Below, piece after piece: positions 53,691 to 64,000 of a DNA stretch of 64,000 bases (positions are counted from its first letter, which is position 1; each line of letters begins with the position of its first letter). Below the pieces are notes generated by a model, which was given only the letters and a program-made list of their open reading frames with translations, did not search any database and was not told where the DNA came from. The stretch is from Archilochus colubris (taxonomy: Eukaryota; Chordata; Aves; Apodiformes; Trochilidae): positions 1,178,001-1,242,000 of the forward strand of contig CM041098.1 of assembly GCA_023079485.1 (NCBI GenBank), in the 5' to 3' direction. The translations under genes were made by a program, and so were the position numbers.

Positions 53691-55009
53691 AGGCTCAGGA
53701 GCTGCCTGTTGGAAGGCAGGCAGGGGCTGGCAGGCAACTCAGCCCCCCAAGGCCATGGGCAAGGCAGCTCTGATGAGCTGGAGAAGGGGAGGCTGGAGAT
53801 GGGGAGGAGGGGAGGAGGGATGGAGGAGCCGGGCTGCATCCCAGCTGCCAAGCTGTGACTTTGGCAAAGGGAACAAGAGTGACAAGCCAGGAGCTGCCCC
53901 GGGTCCTCTGGTGGGCAGGAGGAGGGATTCTCCCCAGGGCTTGGGAGCTCCTGGGCTCCAGCAGAGCAGCAAAAACCCCGGTGCTACCCCATGGGGGGCT
54001 AGGGATGGAGTGTGGGGTTGGGAAATCCTGGAGCACTGTCCCCTCCCTCTGATGCTGCTGGTGGCCCTGTCCCTGGAATGGTTGTTGCTGGAGTGGGGTG
54101 GCCAGGGCCAAGCAGTGGGCTGGAATATTCCTGCCCAGCTCCTTTTGAAGGCAGAGGGAGTGCTTGGGAACTTGAGTGTCCTAACTGGAGTTACGTGGGA
54201 CTGCTGGGAACGTGCGGGGTCCTGCAGGGCTGCTGGGACAGCAGAAAGCAGGGAAGTGTCCCCTTTTGGGGTAGATGTTGGTCACAACCTTGAGAAGGAT
54301 GGGGAGTGTGGCCCATGGAGGTGGTGTCCCAAAAGGACCAGCTGTGGGGACACAATCATGTCCCAGTCCCAGGGTAGGTGATGCCCTGGGAGCAGCTGGT
54401 CCCAGGTGAGGATGAGGTTCTGGATCCCAGAACTGATGAGATGTTGGTGTTGGTGCTGTGAGGATGGGGCAGGCAGCACCAGGGATGTGGGAGGGGATGT
54501 GGCAGGCAAGGTGGAGGAGTTTGTGGCAAACTGCCCTGGGGTGACACCCGAGGTGGTGGTGTGGTGGCTGCAGGGTGACAAGTGGTGGCCATGGCACTTC
54601 CAGGGCACTGCCAGCCAGCTGGGCAGCTGCCCCTACCCTGTGCTCAGGGGTCCAAGCTCCATCCTGAGCCCACCAAGTGGGACAAGGTGTGGAGAGATGT
54701 CCCCAGCCTCAGCCCTGGTGTCCCCCATGGCCTGGGCCAAGTGTGGGGCTGCACGTGTGGGCAGGAAGGGGGCAAGGGGACATGAGGGACTCCGGGTGCT
54801 CTCCTGGATCCCACCCCCTGCTCTGGCTCCAAACTGGAGCTCAACCACCCCTGGTTTTGCTGAAGGGATGGGAGCTTTTGGGTGCCAGTGTAGCAGGGCA
54901 GGGGGAGGTGTAATGGCAGCCAAGGGATGAAAGGAGCCAAGCTGCCCTTCTGCCTGCTCTGAGAAGATCCAGGTTCCCTTTCCCAGCCCCACCACAACAC
55001 ATCACAAAT
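53691..55009. other. Unique GC-rich sequence, no gene supported
   Basis: The 312-codon plus-strand open frame 53443-54381 owes much of its length to the microsatellite and shows no domain. Nothing else recognised. Confidence 0.5.
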
Positions 55010-55332
55010 CCCAATGTGATTTGCTGTCCCTCAGGCTGCTGGGTATTACTGCTTTCCAAATGTCTCTCTCCCAGTCTCCATGGTGTTAAATTATATTTCC
55101 CCAGCTGGATTACTTTGCATTTGTTCAGAATGAATTTCATTTGGCTATTTCCTTCCTCGGCCTGACCCTTCTTTCCCAGTGCATTATCTTTTAGCTCTTT
55201 GTCCTCCCCAGGATTTGCAGCACCTTCCCATTTCATATCCTCTGCAAATTTAATTAACATGCTCTTTACCCTCCCTCTTGCAGATCAAATGAAGATGTTA
55301 AAGGAGAGCAGACCTGGCACAGATCTAACCAC
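55010..55332 (-). mobile_element. Ancient CR1 reverse-transcriptase fragment with a surviving open frame
   Basis: The minus-strand frame from 55260 reads 'IKFAEDMKWEGAANPGEDKE' and then 'QMKFILNKCKVIQLGKYN', matching the CR1 reverse-transcriptase segment FADDTKLGG...ED...MKFN-DKCKV-HLGKNN in order and spacing. The catalytic FADD motif reads FAED. Just upstream on the same strand, 55332-55270 reads 'SVPGLLSFNIFI' followed by a stop, the preceding block of the family (S-LGP-LFNIFI). So about 320 bp of reverse-transcriptase sequence can be traced, with only the one stop noted. Far too short to be active; an exapted peptide is possible but unsupported. Confidence 0.72.
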
Positions 55333-56423
55333 TAACCACTAACAACAATACAAGTACCTTGCACTTAAATTATGCACTCTCCATCAGAAGATTTCAGGGA
55401 CCTTTGCTGCACTGGATCAGGATAATTATTAGAGCTGGGAACTCTGGTGAGCCGGGGAATTCAATATCTGAGGTCTGCCTGAGGACATGTGTCTTGTTGA
55501 TTGTTGTGTTGCCACAGACCTTGGCAGCTCTGGCACAGATGGCCCTGAAGTATTGTCCTTGTCACACTGGACACAGAGGTCCCCGGCCTGGGGATCCCCA
55601 CCCCAGGTGGAGGAGAAGCAAAGCAGAGACAAAGCTGACTCAAAAAATCTTCTGGTTTGGTTCCAGCCAAGGACTCAGTGAGAGGCTGCAGCCCTGCTGT
55701 GCTGGGATATCCTCCCAGGATGCTTCAGGCTTTGTAGTCCTGCAACGGGGAAACTGAGGCACGGAGGGAAGGGTCGGTGCATTAGGCACGTGGACTGCAA
55801 TTCTGTGGGGGATCAGAAGAGGAATATCCAGGGCTCCTGCTCCCTGTCACTGCCTGAACCTCCTCTGGGCTGGGAGGGATCTCCCAGGGGCTGGAATGGC
55901 TTCCTGGGAGGTCTGAATCCCACCTCCTTTTCCACCTCCACCAAAGAGCCTCTTAGCAGCAACCCCGTGGCAACCTGAGCAGGGAGGGAGTTTGTAGGAC
56001 CCAGATGCCAAGTTCTTTACATCTGAATGAGCTTTCTTTCCCCCCCCTTCCTATTTTCCAACATTTAGCAACTCAGTGTTCTCATCCTGTTAGTGTTCCC
56101 TCCTGATGAATAATGGAGCCTGCTCTGGGTGATGCTGGAGCCTCAAACCTCTGCTGCTGCAGTCTGTACCTGCATGTGCAGGCACACCAACCTCCTCCAC
56201 ACCTCCTGCCCTGGCCTCCTCCAGCTACAACAAGCCCAAGAGCTGCTGCTGAGAGGAACGACTGTGCAAGAGCATCCTGGGAGGTGAGTGCCCCCCAGAT
56301 GGGTTCCTGCTGCACTCACCACTCGGAATTCCTCCTGTGTGTTGTGTGAGGCAACAGAAGTTGTGTCCTGGGATTAAAGGACCTGGGTGTGCAGGTTGCT
56401 GACAGCAAAACTTTGGGTAGTGG
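55333..56423. other. Unique sequence, no gene supported
   Basis: 55330-55420 is AT-enriched, as is 55990-56120. A pyrimidine tract ending in CAG at 56224 and a GTGAGT at 56284 bracket 59 open bases, which I consider chance. Nothing else recognised. Confidence 0.45.
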
Positions 56424-56593
56424 AAAACTGGAGCAGGTTGCCCAGGGAGGTGCCCTCATCCCTGGAGATGCTGAAGGTGAGGCTTGAGGAGGCTCTGAGC
56501 ACCCTGAGCTGGGTGAGGTGTCCCTGTGACTGCAGGGGTGGCACTGGGTGACCTTTAGGTCCCTTCCAACCCAAATTATTCCATGATTCTAGG
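56424..56593 (+). mobile_element. CR1 LINE 3' end
   Basis: CR1 sense: 'AACTGGAGCAGGTTGCCCAG', 'CATCCCTGGAGATGCTGAAGG', 'GGCTTGAGGAGGCTCTGAGC', 'AGGTCCCTTCCAACCCAAAT' and the tail ATTCCATGATTCTAGG. Sister of the copy at 7845-8012. Confidence 0.95.
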
Positions 56594-57495
56594 ACAAAGC
56601 CCCATGGATAGAGCCTGGGTAGGATGGAGAAGGCACAGAGGACCCAGGGGCTCTTCCTAAAACTGAACATCTTGTCCAGAGCTAGAAAAACCTGAGCCTT
56701 GCTCTTGGGAGATGCTTGCATGGCCTTTCCTTTACTTGCTTGCTTGGAGCTTGTACTTCCCTGCTGGTGTCCACAGGCTCCCAAAATCCTCCCCTGCCCA
56801 GGAGAAATTCTGTCCTGCAGCCCCTGAGCCAGGCATTAGTCTTTCTCTCTCCTGATAAGTCAGCTCATAGCCTTGATTTTCACAGCAATATTTCAGAGCA
56901 GCTAAGCAGGAGTTCAAGCGCTGTTTATAAGCAAAGGAAAATAAACCCCAGGGCTGTTTAAGGAGAATATTGATAGGGGAGGGTGAAGGGACCATGAAAT
57001 CCCATCTGGAAATTGGGAGCATCTTCCTAGGGCTGGAGTGGTGAGCTCTCAAACTGCCTCCTCCTAAGAGGAGGGGGATTAAGAACCCAGATTTCTCCTT
57101 TGAGCCACCATCATTTAGCCAGGAGAGAAATGAGCTGAACCTGTCTGAATTTTGTCATCTTAGAAACCCTCTTAGCCTGGTGTTGGTTGGGTGTGGGTCA
57201 CATCTGCCCCAGGCAGTCCCTGTGGCAGCAGCCATGCCCTAACACTGCTAACTAACCAGTTAACCATTAACTAGCAACTAGTATTCCCATTTCTAACGAG
57301 TTTCCTTGCTCTGCCATAACAAGCAATCAGGACCCTTTGCTATCCTCTGCAGCTCAGCCAAGTTTTTAGCCCACCTTGGCAGAGCCATCCAGACTTCTGC
57401 TCAGGGCTTGATGCTCTGGATCAAAGAGCTCCAAAGACTTTCCACCCAGTCCCCACCTCATGGATGTTTCCAGCTCCATCAGTTCCCTCCTCAGT
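56594..57495. other. Unique sequence, no gene seen
   Basis: 56870-57000 is AT-enriched. Near 57240-57290 there is a cluster of CTAACTAAC, TTAACC and ACTAGC motifs, which may be a degenerate repeat. No exon recognised. Confidence 0.45.
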
Positions 57496-58228
57496 TGCAG
57501 TATCTTGCAGGGGTCTTGCAGCTGGGTAGGGAGAACCCCAGGTACCAGGACAGACTGGGGACTGAGCTGCTGGAGAGCAGTGAAGGGGAAAGGGCCCTGG
57601 AAGGATGACCATGAGCCAGGAAAGTGTCCTGGTGGCCAAGAAGGCCAATGGCACCTGGGGGGCATTAGGAGGGGATGGTCAGGAGAGGTTCTGCTCCCCC
57701 TCTGGGCCCTGCTGAGGCCACATCTGGAATATTGTGTCCAGTTCTGGGCCCCTCAGTTCCAGAAGGACAGGGAACTGCTTGAGAAAACCCAGCACAGCCT
57801 CCAAGGTGCTGAAGGGAGTGGAACATCTGGTGAGGAAAGGCTGAGGGAGCTGAGGGGCTCTGCAGCTTGGGGGAGAGTGAGGGGTGAGCTCAGTAATGGC
57901 TATAAATATGTAAGGGGTGAGTGCCAGGAGGATGGAGCCAGGCTCCAGGCTCTGCTCAGTCCTGCCCAATGACAGGACAGGGGCAACAGACACAAACTTG
58001 ACCATAGGAGGTTCCACATGAAACGAGGAAGAGTTTTTTCCCTGTGAGGGTGAGGGAGCCCTGGCCCAGGCTGCCCAGGGGGGTTGTGGAGTCTCCTCCT
58101 CTGAAGAATGCCCCTGGCTGTGTCCCTGTGGGACCTGCTGGATGGAGGAGACCCTGCTCTGCCAGGGGGTTGGAGTCTGGGATCTTCTGAGGTCCCTTCC
58201 AAGCCCTCTCTTCCTGTGATTCTGTAAC
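57496..58228 (+). mobile_element. CR1 LINE, 730-bp copy with ORF2 C-terminal region (frameshifted)
   Basis: One of the two longest copies in the window. A plus-strand frame (57306-57608) reads 'LGRENPRYQDRLGTELLESS', then the reading moves to the frame of 57460-57972 with '[15 protein letters not shown]', 'RLRELRGSAAWGRVRGELS' and 'YKYVRGECQEDGARL'. Both are consecutive CR1 ORF2 blocks, so a frameshift lies near 57600. It continues to 'GTGGAGTCTCCTCCTCTGAAG', 'CTGCTCTGCCAGGGGGTTGG' and the tail CCTGTGATTCTGTAA. The 379-codon minus-strand frame 57679-58818 is its antisense shadow. Confidence 0.97.
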
Positions 58229-59494
58229 ATCCATCCACATCCATCCTCCTTGGCACAGAGCATGGAGCAGGCTGGTGGGGACCACTCTGGGCTTCTTGTT
58301 GCTGTGCTGGAGATGGAAGATAGTGAGGCTGCCTGCACATCAAAGTCAGGATTTCTTCTTTTTTCTTTTTTTTTTTTCCCCTCTCTCCCTTTCTTGCTGT
58401 TCTCTGCACAATTTATTATCAGAGCTTTGCCAACCTCCTGCCTGTGGCCTCTGCTTGCCTGGCTCAGCCAAACGAGGGGAGAGGCTGTCAGCTGGCTGAG
58501 AAACTTCCTCCTGCTGCCTTGGATTAACTCCATCCAGGTAAATCTCCTCGGCTGCCAAGTGTCCCCTTCTTGGTGCCAAAGCTCCAGGGCCAGGCTCTGG
58601 CATCTCGGGAGGCAGGGACTGGGAAATGCTGGGAAACACCATGGGCAGGGCTGGTCTCTGAGAGATGGAGGGGAAAGACTGGAAATGCTGGGGGAGAAAG
58701 GGGTTGAAAGAGAAGGAGGTGGGGAGCACCCAACCCTCTGCAGCTGCTCAGAGAGGGGGAGGAGAGGCAGGCTCAGCCCTGCACAAAGCTCTCGAATTCT
58801 CAGTGAATTCACTTCCATTTTGTCCTCTTAAATTATTAATCTAGCAATAGAATTACCCCCAAACACCTCCCCCTGCCCTTCTCCAGGCCTCAAAGCCCCA
58901 GCCAGACTCTCCTGTGGCTTTTATCTCCCACTGCTGAGCAAAGAGGCTGGAAGCAGGCAGGGGATGGAGGGGATGATCCCCAGGGAGACCAAGGGAAGCT
59001 GGGTCCACTTGTGGCCCTGAGCTGGTGGCTTCTGGTGTCCTGCAGCACCTCAGGGACAGCTTGGACCTGGGCTGGCCCAACACTGGGGACACAGAGATGT
59101 TGGGGCTCCACAAAGTCACCAGCACCCAGGAGCTGAGCTCTGGGTGCTGAAGGTTTGGGCTGCAAAGTTCCTGGGCTTGGGGCATCTGGTGCTCACTCCT
59201 GCATCTCAGAACAGGGGCAAGAAGCTCCCCAAGCTTTAGGAACCCAGGGCTTTTTTGGGCAGTGTGTGTTTTAAGCTGGCTCAGACCCTTCCCCTAGCCC
59301 TTGGGGTGGTTCTGCTGGGGCTGGGGGGTGGCTGGGACGTGGGGAGTTCAGGGGGAACAAGATGAGGCAGAGGGTGGGGAGATCACTGGAGCCAGCAGGA
59401 CCAGCAAATGGCAGCACAAACCACCTGGCTCCACAAATAATTTCTGATTCATGGGTGCTTCCACCCAACCTGGGACTTTCCACCACTATCCCAT
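58229..59494. other. Unique sequence with a T-rich tract
   Basis: A T-rich pyrimidine tract spans 58352-58378. 58790-58860 is AT-rich (AATTATTAATCTAGCAATAG). No gene recognised. Confidence 0.5.
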
Positions 59495-59796
59495 GCTGGA
59501 GAGGGACTTGGGACAAGGGCCTGGAGGGATGGGATGAGGGGAAAGGGTTTCCAGCTGGGAGAGGGGAGATGGAGAGGAGATGGGAGGGAGAAATTCCTTG
59601 GTGTGAGGGTGCTGAGCCCCTGGGTGCCCAGGTTGCCCCCAGAAGCTGTGGCTGCCCCATCCCTGGCAGTGTTGAAGGTTGGATGGGGCTTGGAGCCCCC
59701 TGGGCTGGGGGAGGTGTCCCTGCCCATGGCAGGGAGGGGTTGGGACTGGGTGATCTTTAAAGTCCCTTCCAACCCAAACCATCTCTGATTCTCTGA
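59495..59796 (+). mobile_element. CR1 LINE 3' end, young
   Basis: CR1 sense from 'GAGAGGGACTTGGGACAAGG' through 'GGGTGCCCAGGTTGCCCCC' and 'GGATGGGGCTTGGAGCCCCC' to 'AAGTCCCTTCCAACCCAAACC' and a tail (ATCTCTGATTCTCTG). Bases 59561-59722 are identical to 62304-62465, base for base as far as I can read. Confidence 0.97.
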
Positions 59797-62302
59797 AGGA
59801 CAGTGTTGTACAGCTTCCCAAAAACCCTGGGAATGACAATCCCTCCTTCTCCAGCAGCTGCAGACCCCATGATGCCAGGAGCTTCATCCCTGCTAGCAAG
59901 CCTGCTCCTGTCCTTCTGACCCATGGCTGGACTTTGTGAGAAGCTTTCTCCTGAGGATCCTCTTTCTGGCTGAGGTGAGGTCTCATTTTATGAATTATAT
60001 GGGGGGACAAATTGCCCTGAAAGCCTCAACAGATACCTGCAAGCATCCTGCTTCCCCAGGCTGTCCCCAGGTTCTCCTTCCTGCATCCCTCTGGCATCCC
60101 TGCTGCTCTGGCTTTGCCAGCACTTGCTCTGCAAAGGTTTTGGAGGGAAGCAGAACAAAATAATGTCCCAAATGCTGCCAAATGTGCTGGGTGAGTGGGG
60201 TGGGCAGCACGGCTCTGGCTCCCGTGGAGAAGCAACAGCAATGTCTGGATTTTCCCAGCATGGTGGGAGGAGAAGGGATCAGAGGAGGTGGTGGTGAGGG
60301 GGTGACAATGAGCCTGGAGCTGGAGTGGAGAAAGCATCCTCGTGTTTATGGAAGATGAGAATCTTTCTGGGGAATCCTACATGGGGAAGGCAGCACGGGG
60401 GCTGCAGCAGTGTTTGGCAGGAGCTGGCAGCAAGGAAGGGAAATGCTGTGAGAGGGAACGGCCAGGAGCAGCATGGCATTAGAGATCAGAGCACAAACCT
60501 TGTTGGAGAGCATCCTGCTTTCCTGCAGAATAGCCCGGGCATGCTAACGAGGGGCTGTGAGGAGCCTCCTCCTCCAGGTTATGTGTTGATTTTTTGTTTG
60601 TTTAATTGGAGAAAAACCCAGCAGGGAGCTGGCTGGCTGGAGAGCCCCGGGGTGGATTTGTCTGCAAGGAGAGACAGCTCTTGGGCAATAACCAAGAGCC
60701 CTCGGTGGGGCTGGTGCCACCACCTCACTGAGCTGACACTTTTGGTAGCAACGTTTTGGGAGCATCCTGGTACCTGGTGGGATGAGCAGAGGAGAGATGC
60801 TGGCATGGGGAACCCTCTGAGATGCCTCCTTCACCCCTCCTGGGGGAGGCTGAGGTGTGAGAGCTCCTGGGGGGGATCTCAGCTTGCCAGTTGAAACATG
60901 GGAGGTCAAGAGGTTGCCCTGATCCCCTCCCCAAGGATGTGACCCCTAGGACAGGTTGGCATCTCCTTTATTTCACACCCAGGCGCTGGGTCTCGGGGAG
61001 TTGTGGAGCTCAGTCGGTGCTCCCTGTTCCTGCCTTGTTCTCCAGGTGGTCGGGTGTCCTTCTCCTGCCTCTCCCTGCCCTCTGGTATCTCGGCAACACC
61101 GAGTTTTCCACCACCTTCCTTCCACTCGTTTACCTCGAGTCCCCAGCACGTCACTTACACCACCACTCCTGTCACCTCGCATCCTGGCCCGTGCTGCTCA
61201 GTGTGTCACCTCGGCAGAGGATTAACCACATGGAGCCTGGGAGCCAGCCAAGCAGAAAGCAAAGCATATGTCACCTCTCCTTATGTTTACAGCAGAGAAC
61301 ATCACCTGGCACACCCAGAGAGAAGGGCACACGTTGAGTGATCTCCTCCTTGGGAACCCGGCTCAGCCCCAGGATGCAGCTTGGACCTGGGGCACCCTGG
61401 GCACCACCCCCTGCACCAGCTCAGTCTCCAGCTCAGTCTCCAGCTCAGTCTCCATCCACGTGGGACTCAGAAGGGGAAAATGGATTTGTTTTCAGGGCAT
61501 CACAAGCATAAAACCACCTGGAAGCAGAGCTCGGCCTGATCTGTCTGGTCCTGAGATGACTTAATTTGTGGAGAGGTTTGCTGCAAGCTCTCCAACACGT
61601 GCTGCTCTGCTCTGCTGTCTCCCCAGGCGTGTGGCCCTCCTTCTCATCCCCAAAACCTTCCTTTCATGTCTGTCTCTTTTAGCACTGCTTCTCCTGCAGT
61701 GGTTTTGTTGTTTTTGGTTTGTTTTTTTTTCTTGCTCTGGTGTTTCCCACCTCTGGTTGAGATCCTTCAGCATTGCTCTTCCACCAGCCCTGGGAGAAAG
61801 TGGCTCAGAAAGCCCCTGGGGATGGAATTGCTGCATTTATCCTCCTTTTCTTTTTTTTTCTTCCTTTTTTTTCCCCAAGATCATCAGATTCCTGTTGCAC
61901 ATCATATTCTGGCTGGCTTTTGTCTCAGTGGCAAGAACACACAGGACCTGAGGGCTCATCTCTCTACCCAGCTTTTAAAGCCTTGTACTTGTCTGCAGGA
62001 GCCAGTGCATCAGCTTGATGGGTACCTGCTGCCCTGCATCTTTGTTATCCCCTCCTCCTTCTGCAGCCCTCTGCTCATCATGCTCCTGGCTCATCTGTAG
62101 CTGCCAGTGCTGGGGAGAAACGGGTCCATGTCTGATTTTTGGCCATCCCCAGGAACTTTCTTGCCTGTGTTGTGGGTCCTCCACCTCTCTCGTGCTCCTA
62201 CAAAACCACAAGGTGTGTACCCAGTGAGACAGCAGAGACAGCCCAGGGGATGCTGAACCACATCAGGATTTGTAAATCCTCTATCTACATGTTTACATTT
62301 CA
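59797..62302. other. Unique sequence, no gene supported
   Basis: A 12-bp unit (AGCTCAGTCTCC) is repeated three times at 61418-61453. T-rich tracts lie near 61715-61730 and at 61843-61874. Open frames such as 60325-60894 and 60891-61337 show no recognisable domain. No TE seen in 2.5 kb. Confidence 0.5.
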
Positions 62303-62541
62303 AGAGGGGAGATGGAGAGGAGATGGGAGGGAGAAATTCCTTGGTGTGAGGGTGCTGAGCCCCTGGGTGCCCAGGTTGCCCCCAGAAGCTGTGGCTGCCC
62401 CATCCCTGGCAGTGTTGAAGGTTGGATGGGGCTTGGAGCCCCCTGGGCTGGGGGAGGTGTCCCTGACCATGGCAGGGGTTGGAACCAGATGGTATTTAAG
62501 GTCCCTTCCAACCCAAACCATTCCATGATTCTGGGATTGGG
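62303..62541 (+). mobile_element. CR1 LINE 3' end, young
   Basis: CR1 sense starting at 'GAGGGGAGATGGAGAGGAG' and ending 'AAGGTCCCTTCCAACCCAAACC' with a good tail (ATTCCATGATTCTGGG). 5'-truncated within ORF2. It differs from the 59.5 kb copy first at 62466. Confidence 0.97.
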
Positions 62542-62721
62542 TGTTGGGAACATTAAACCCAAATTTGAACCTTCTGTGCTGTGTGACTGATGGAGGCTGA
62601 ACGTAGCTGTGGACTTTGGGTACCCAAACCAGCCAGAGCTGCTGCTCCCCCACCCAGTTTGCACTAAGAGGAGGCAAAAATGTCCAGACAGGGACATTGG
62701 AGGGTATGAATGTGTGTCCCT
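62542..62721. other. Short unique spacer
   Basis: Nothing recognised. Confidence 0.45.
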
Positions 62722-62788
62722 CATCCATCCCTCCACCCATCCATCCATCCATCCCTCCATCCATCCCTCCATCCTCCATCCATCCCAC
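62722..62788. repeat. (CCAT)n/(CCCT)n microsatellite
   Basis: About 16 imperfect tetranucleotide units, the same unit mixture as at 53547-53669. Confidence 0.94.
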
Positions 62789-63650
62789 ACTCACTGCAGG
62801 TTTCTGCCTGCTCACCCTGGGACTTCAGCACATAAAATGATTTCAGCATTTGCACCCAGGCTCTGCATTTGTCCAGCTGCTCAATCTGCTCTTTATTTAG
62901 GTGGGAATCTGGGGGTCCCTGGGCTGGCAAGGGGTGTGATGGGCTGGAGGGTGAGCTCCTGCACACAGCCCTGTGCAGAGTGTCTGCCACACCTGTAATG
63001 AGGATGATTGAAGGCTCAGTGCAGGATGATACAGAACAATATAAGTAAGTGGTTTTAGTGTCAGCAATCTTCAAACTTGCTGTCAAAGGGAACATTTAAA
63101 CGATTTTCCTGCTACTCCAACGCATTCAGGTTATATTTATAACCAGAGAAAACTGGTGCTATAAATGTCAGGTTTGGAGAAGGGCTGGCTGCATCCATCA
63201 GAGGAGGAATTAGAAAAGAAGGAGGAATGATGTATCATTACCAGAGACAGACCCAGATGGAAAGAGAACCCCAGGGATCTGCCCCAGGCTGGGGGGTCTG
63301 TCCTGACCCCCTCTGTTTGCCCACAGCAGGCGGGCAGGGCCCCAAGGGAGTCTGGAGGGGGAAGTGTTTAAAAAGCAGCTTTTAGCAGGACATGAGAGAG
63401 CTGTGAAAAAAAACCTTACAAATCATGAGAATTCTATTGGGTTGGAGTGAGAAGAAGAAGAAGAGAGGCTGTAAAGAAGCCTTGCCCTGCCCACTGCCCA
63501 GGGAAGGGACTTGGTGGTTTCTTCTAGGCTTGTCCTCAGCCCAGCATCTTCCAGTGGTCCCCAGCAACTTTCTGTGGTGTCCCCTGGGTCCCTTGTCCCT
63601 CCCTCCTGAGCCAGGCATCTGCTCCCTGCCCCCTGGCAAACCCTGAGGGT
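62789..63650. other. Unique sequence with an AT-rich block
   Basis: 62990-63260 is AT-enriched and non-repetitive (TTATATTTATAACC, CTATAAATGTC), a modest candidate for a conserved noncoding element. No gene recognised. Confidence 0.42.
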
Positions 63651-63717
63651 CCTGCATCCCATCCCTGTATCCCATCCCTGCATCCCATCCCTGCATCCCA
63701 TCCCTGCATCCCATCCC
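63651..63717. repeat. Minisatellite, 13-bp units
   Basis: Five units of TGCATCCCATCCC, the second reading TGTATCCCATCCC. Because 13 is not a multiple of three, the translated frames show a period of 13 residues. Confidence 0.95.
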
Positions 63718-64000
63718 CAGCCCTTCTCTGGCCAAGGGAATGGCTTCTCCTGTTGAGTCCCAAGTGCCTGGGTGGCTCCCAGCCCTGACACTGCCCTGGC
63801 TCTCAGGTGTTCCCCAAGTGCCACTGGGCAGGAACAGCTCCTAAAACCCTGCTCAGGAACTGCCCGTTCCTCCCTTCTTTGGGATATTCCCATCCAGCTC
63901 CAACTCCCCCTCCGTTCGGGGCTGTTTCCCAAAGCAGGGGGGTGGGAAATGAGCCCTGAGAATTCCATCAGGAAGGGAAGGCTCTGGGGGCTGGAGCAGG
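63718..64000. other. Unique sequence to the window edge
   Basis: GC-rich; nothing recognised. Confidence 0.5.

Noticed and set aside
53443..54381. 312-codon open frame on the plus strand
   Set aside because: Runs through the CCCT/CCAT microsatellite, giving a P/S/H/I repeat; the remainder has no recognisable domain.
56225..56283. 59-base segment between a strong pyrimidine tract/CAG and GTGAGT
   Set aside because: More than one frame is open, no protein is recognisable, and pyrimidine-rich tracts abound. I judge it chance without RNA evidence.
57679..58818. 379-codon open frame on the minus strand
   Set aside because: Antisense of the CR1 copy at 57496-58228, extended through stop-poor GC-rich DNA; no domain.

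Overview
The window looks like a piece of bird nuclear DNA, and I can support no protein-coding gene in it. The diagnosis rests on its repeats. There are about thirty fragments of the CR1 LINE, all carrying the avian-type 3' end (a 'TTGGAAGGGACCT' block close to a terminal array of ATTCTATG-type octamers). No Alu, B1, L1 or other mammalian-type repeats are visible, and the sequence is fairly GC-rich but CpG-poor. By my rough boundaries CR1 covers about 8 kb of the 64 kb. The many long open frames come from GC-rich, stop-poor sequence and from antisense readings of CR1. None shows a recognisable domain outside CR1 ORF2 remnants.

Layout. 1-290 is a CR1 copy cut by the window edge. 0.3-10.7 kb is mostly unique sequence with short tandem repeats, homopolymer tracts and one CR1 tail (7.85 kb). 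10.7-18 kb holds three CR1 copies, an ancient reverse-transcriptase remnant and AT-rich blocks that may be conserved noncoding elements. 18-21 kb is the quietest part and holds the best conserved-element candidates. 21-32.5 kb is the first CR1-rich zone. 33-37 kb carries most of the minisatellites. 38-41 kb has an internally deleted CR1, a tandemly duplicated CR1 tail and a CR1 next to or inside another CR1. 41-47 kb is mostly unique. 47-49 kb has three CR1 tails. 52.2-53.5 kb is the only CpG-enriched stretch and runs into an AT-rich block; it is the best candidate for a promoter or enhancer. 53.5-64 kb has tetranucleotide tracts, an ancient CR1 reverse-transcriptase fragment (55 kb), the longest CR1 copy (57.5 kb) and two nearly identical young copies (59.5 and 62.3 kb).

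The CR1 copies fall into several 3'-end types of different age. At least four (1-290, 38 kb, 59.5 kb, 62.3 kb) are so similar that they must derive from a recently active source or have been homogenised since. Three others (12.7, 21.2 and 55.1 kb) are ancient and recognisable mainly through degraded reverse-transcriptase motifs.

I read the window as intronic or intergenic DNA near a gene with long-range regulation, but the sequence does not name that gene. I found no tRNA, rRNA, CRISPR, plasmid or phage feature and no retroviral coding region. I did not find a previously undescribed biological system; the findings are leads to check.
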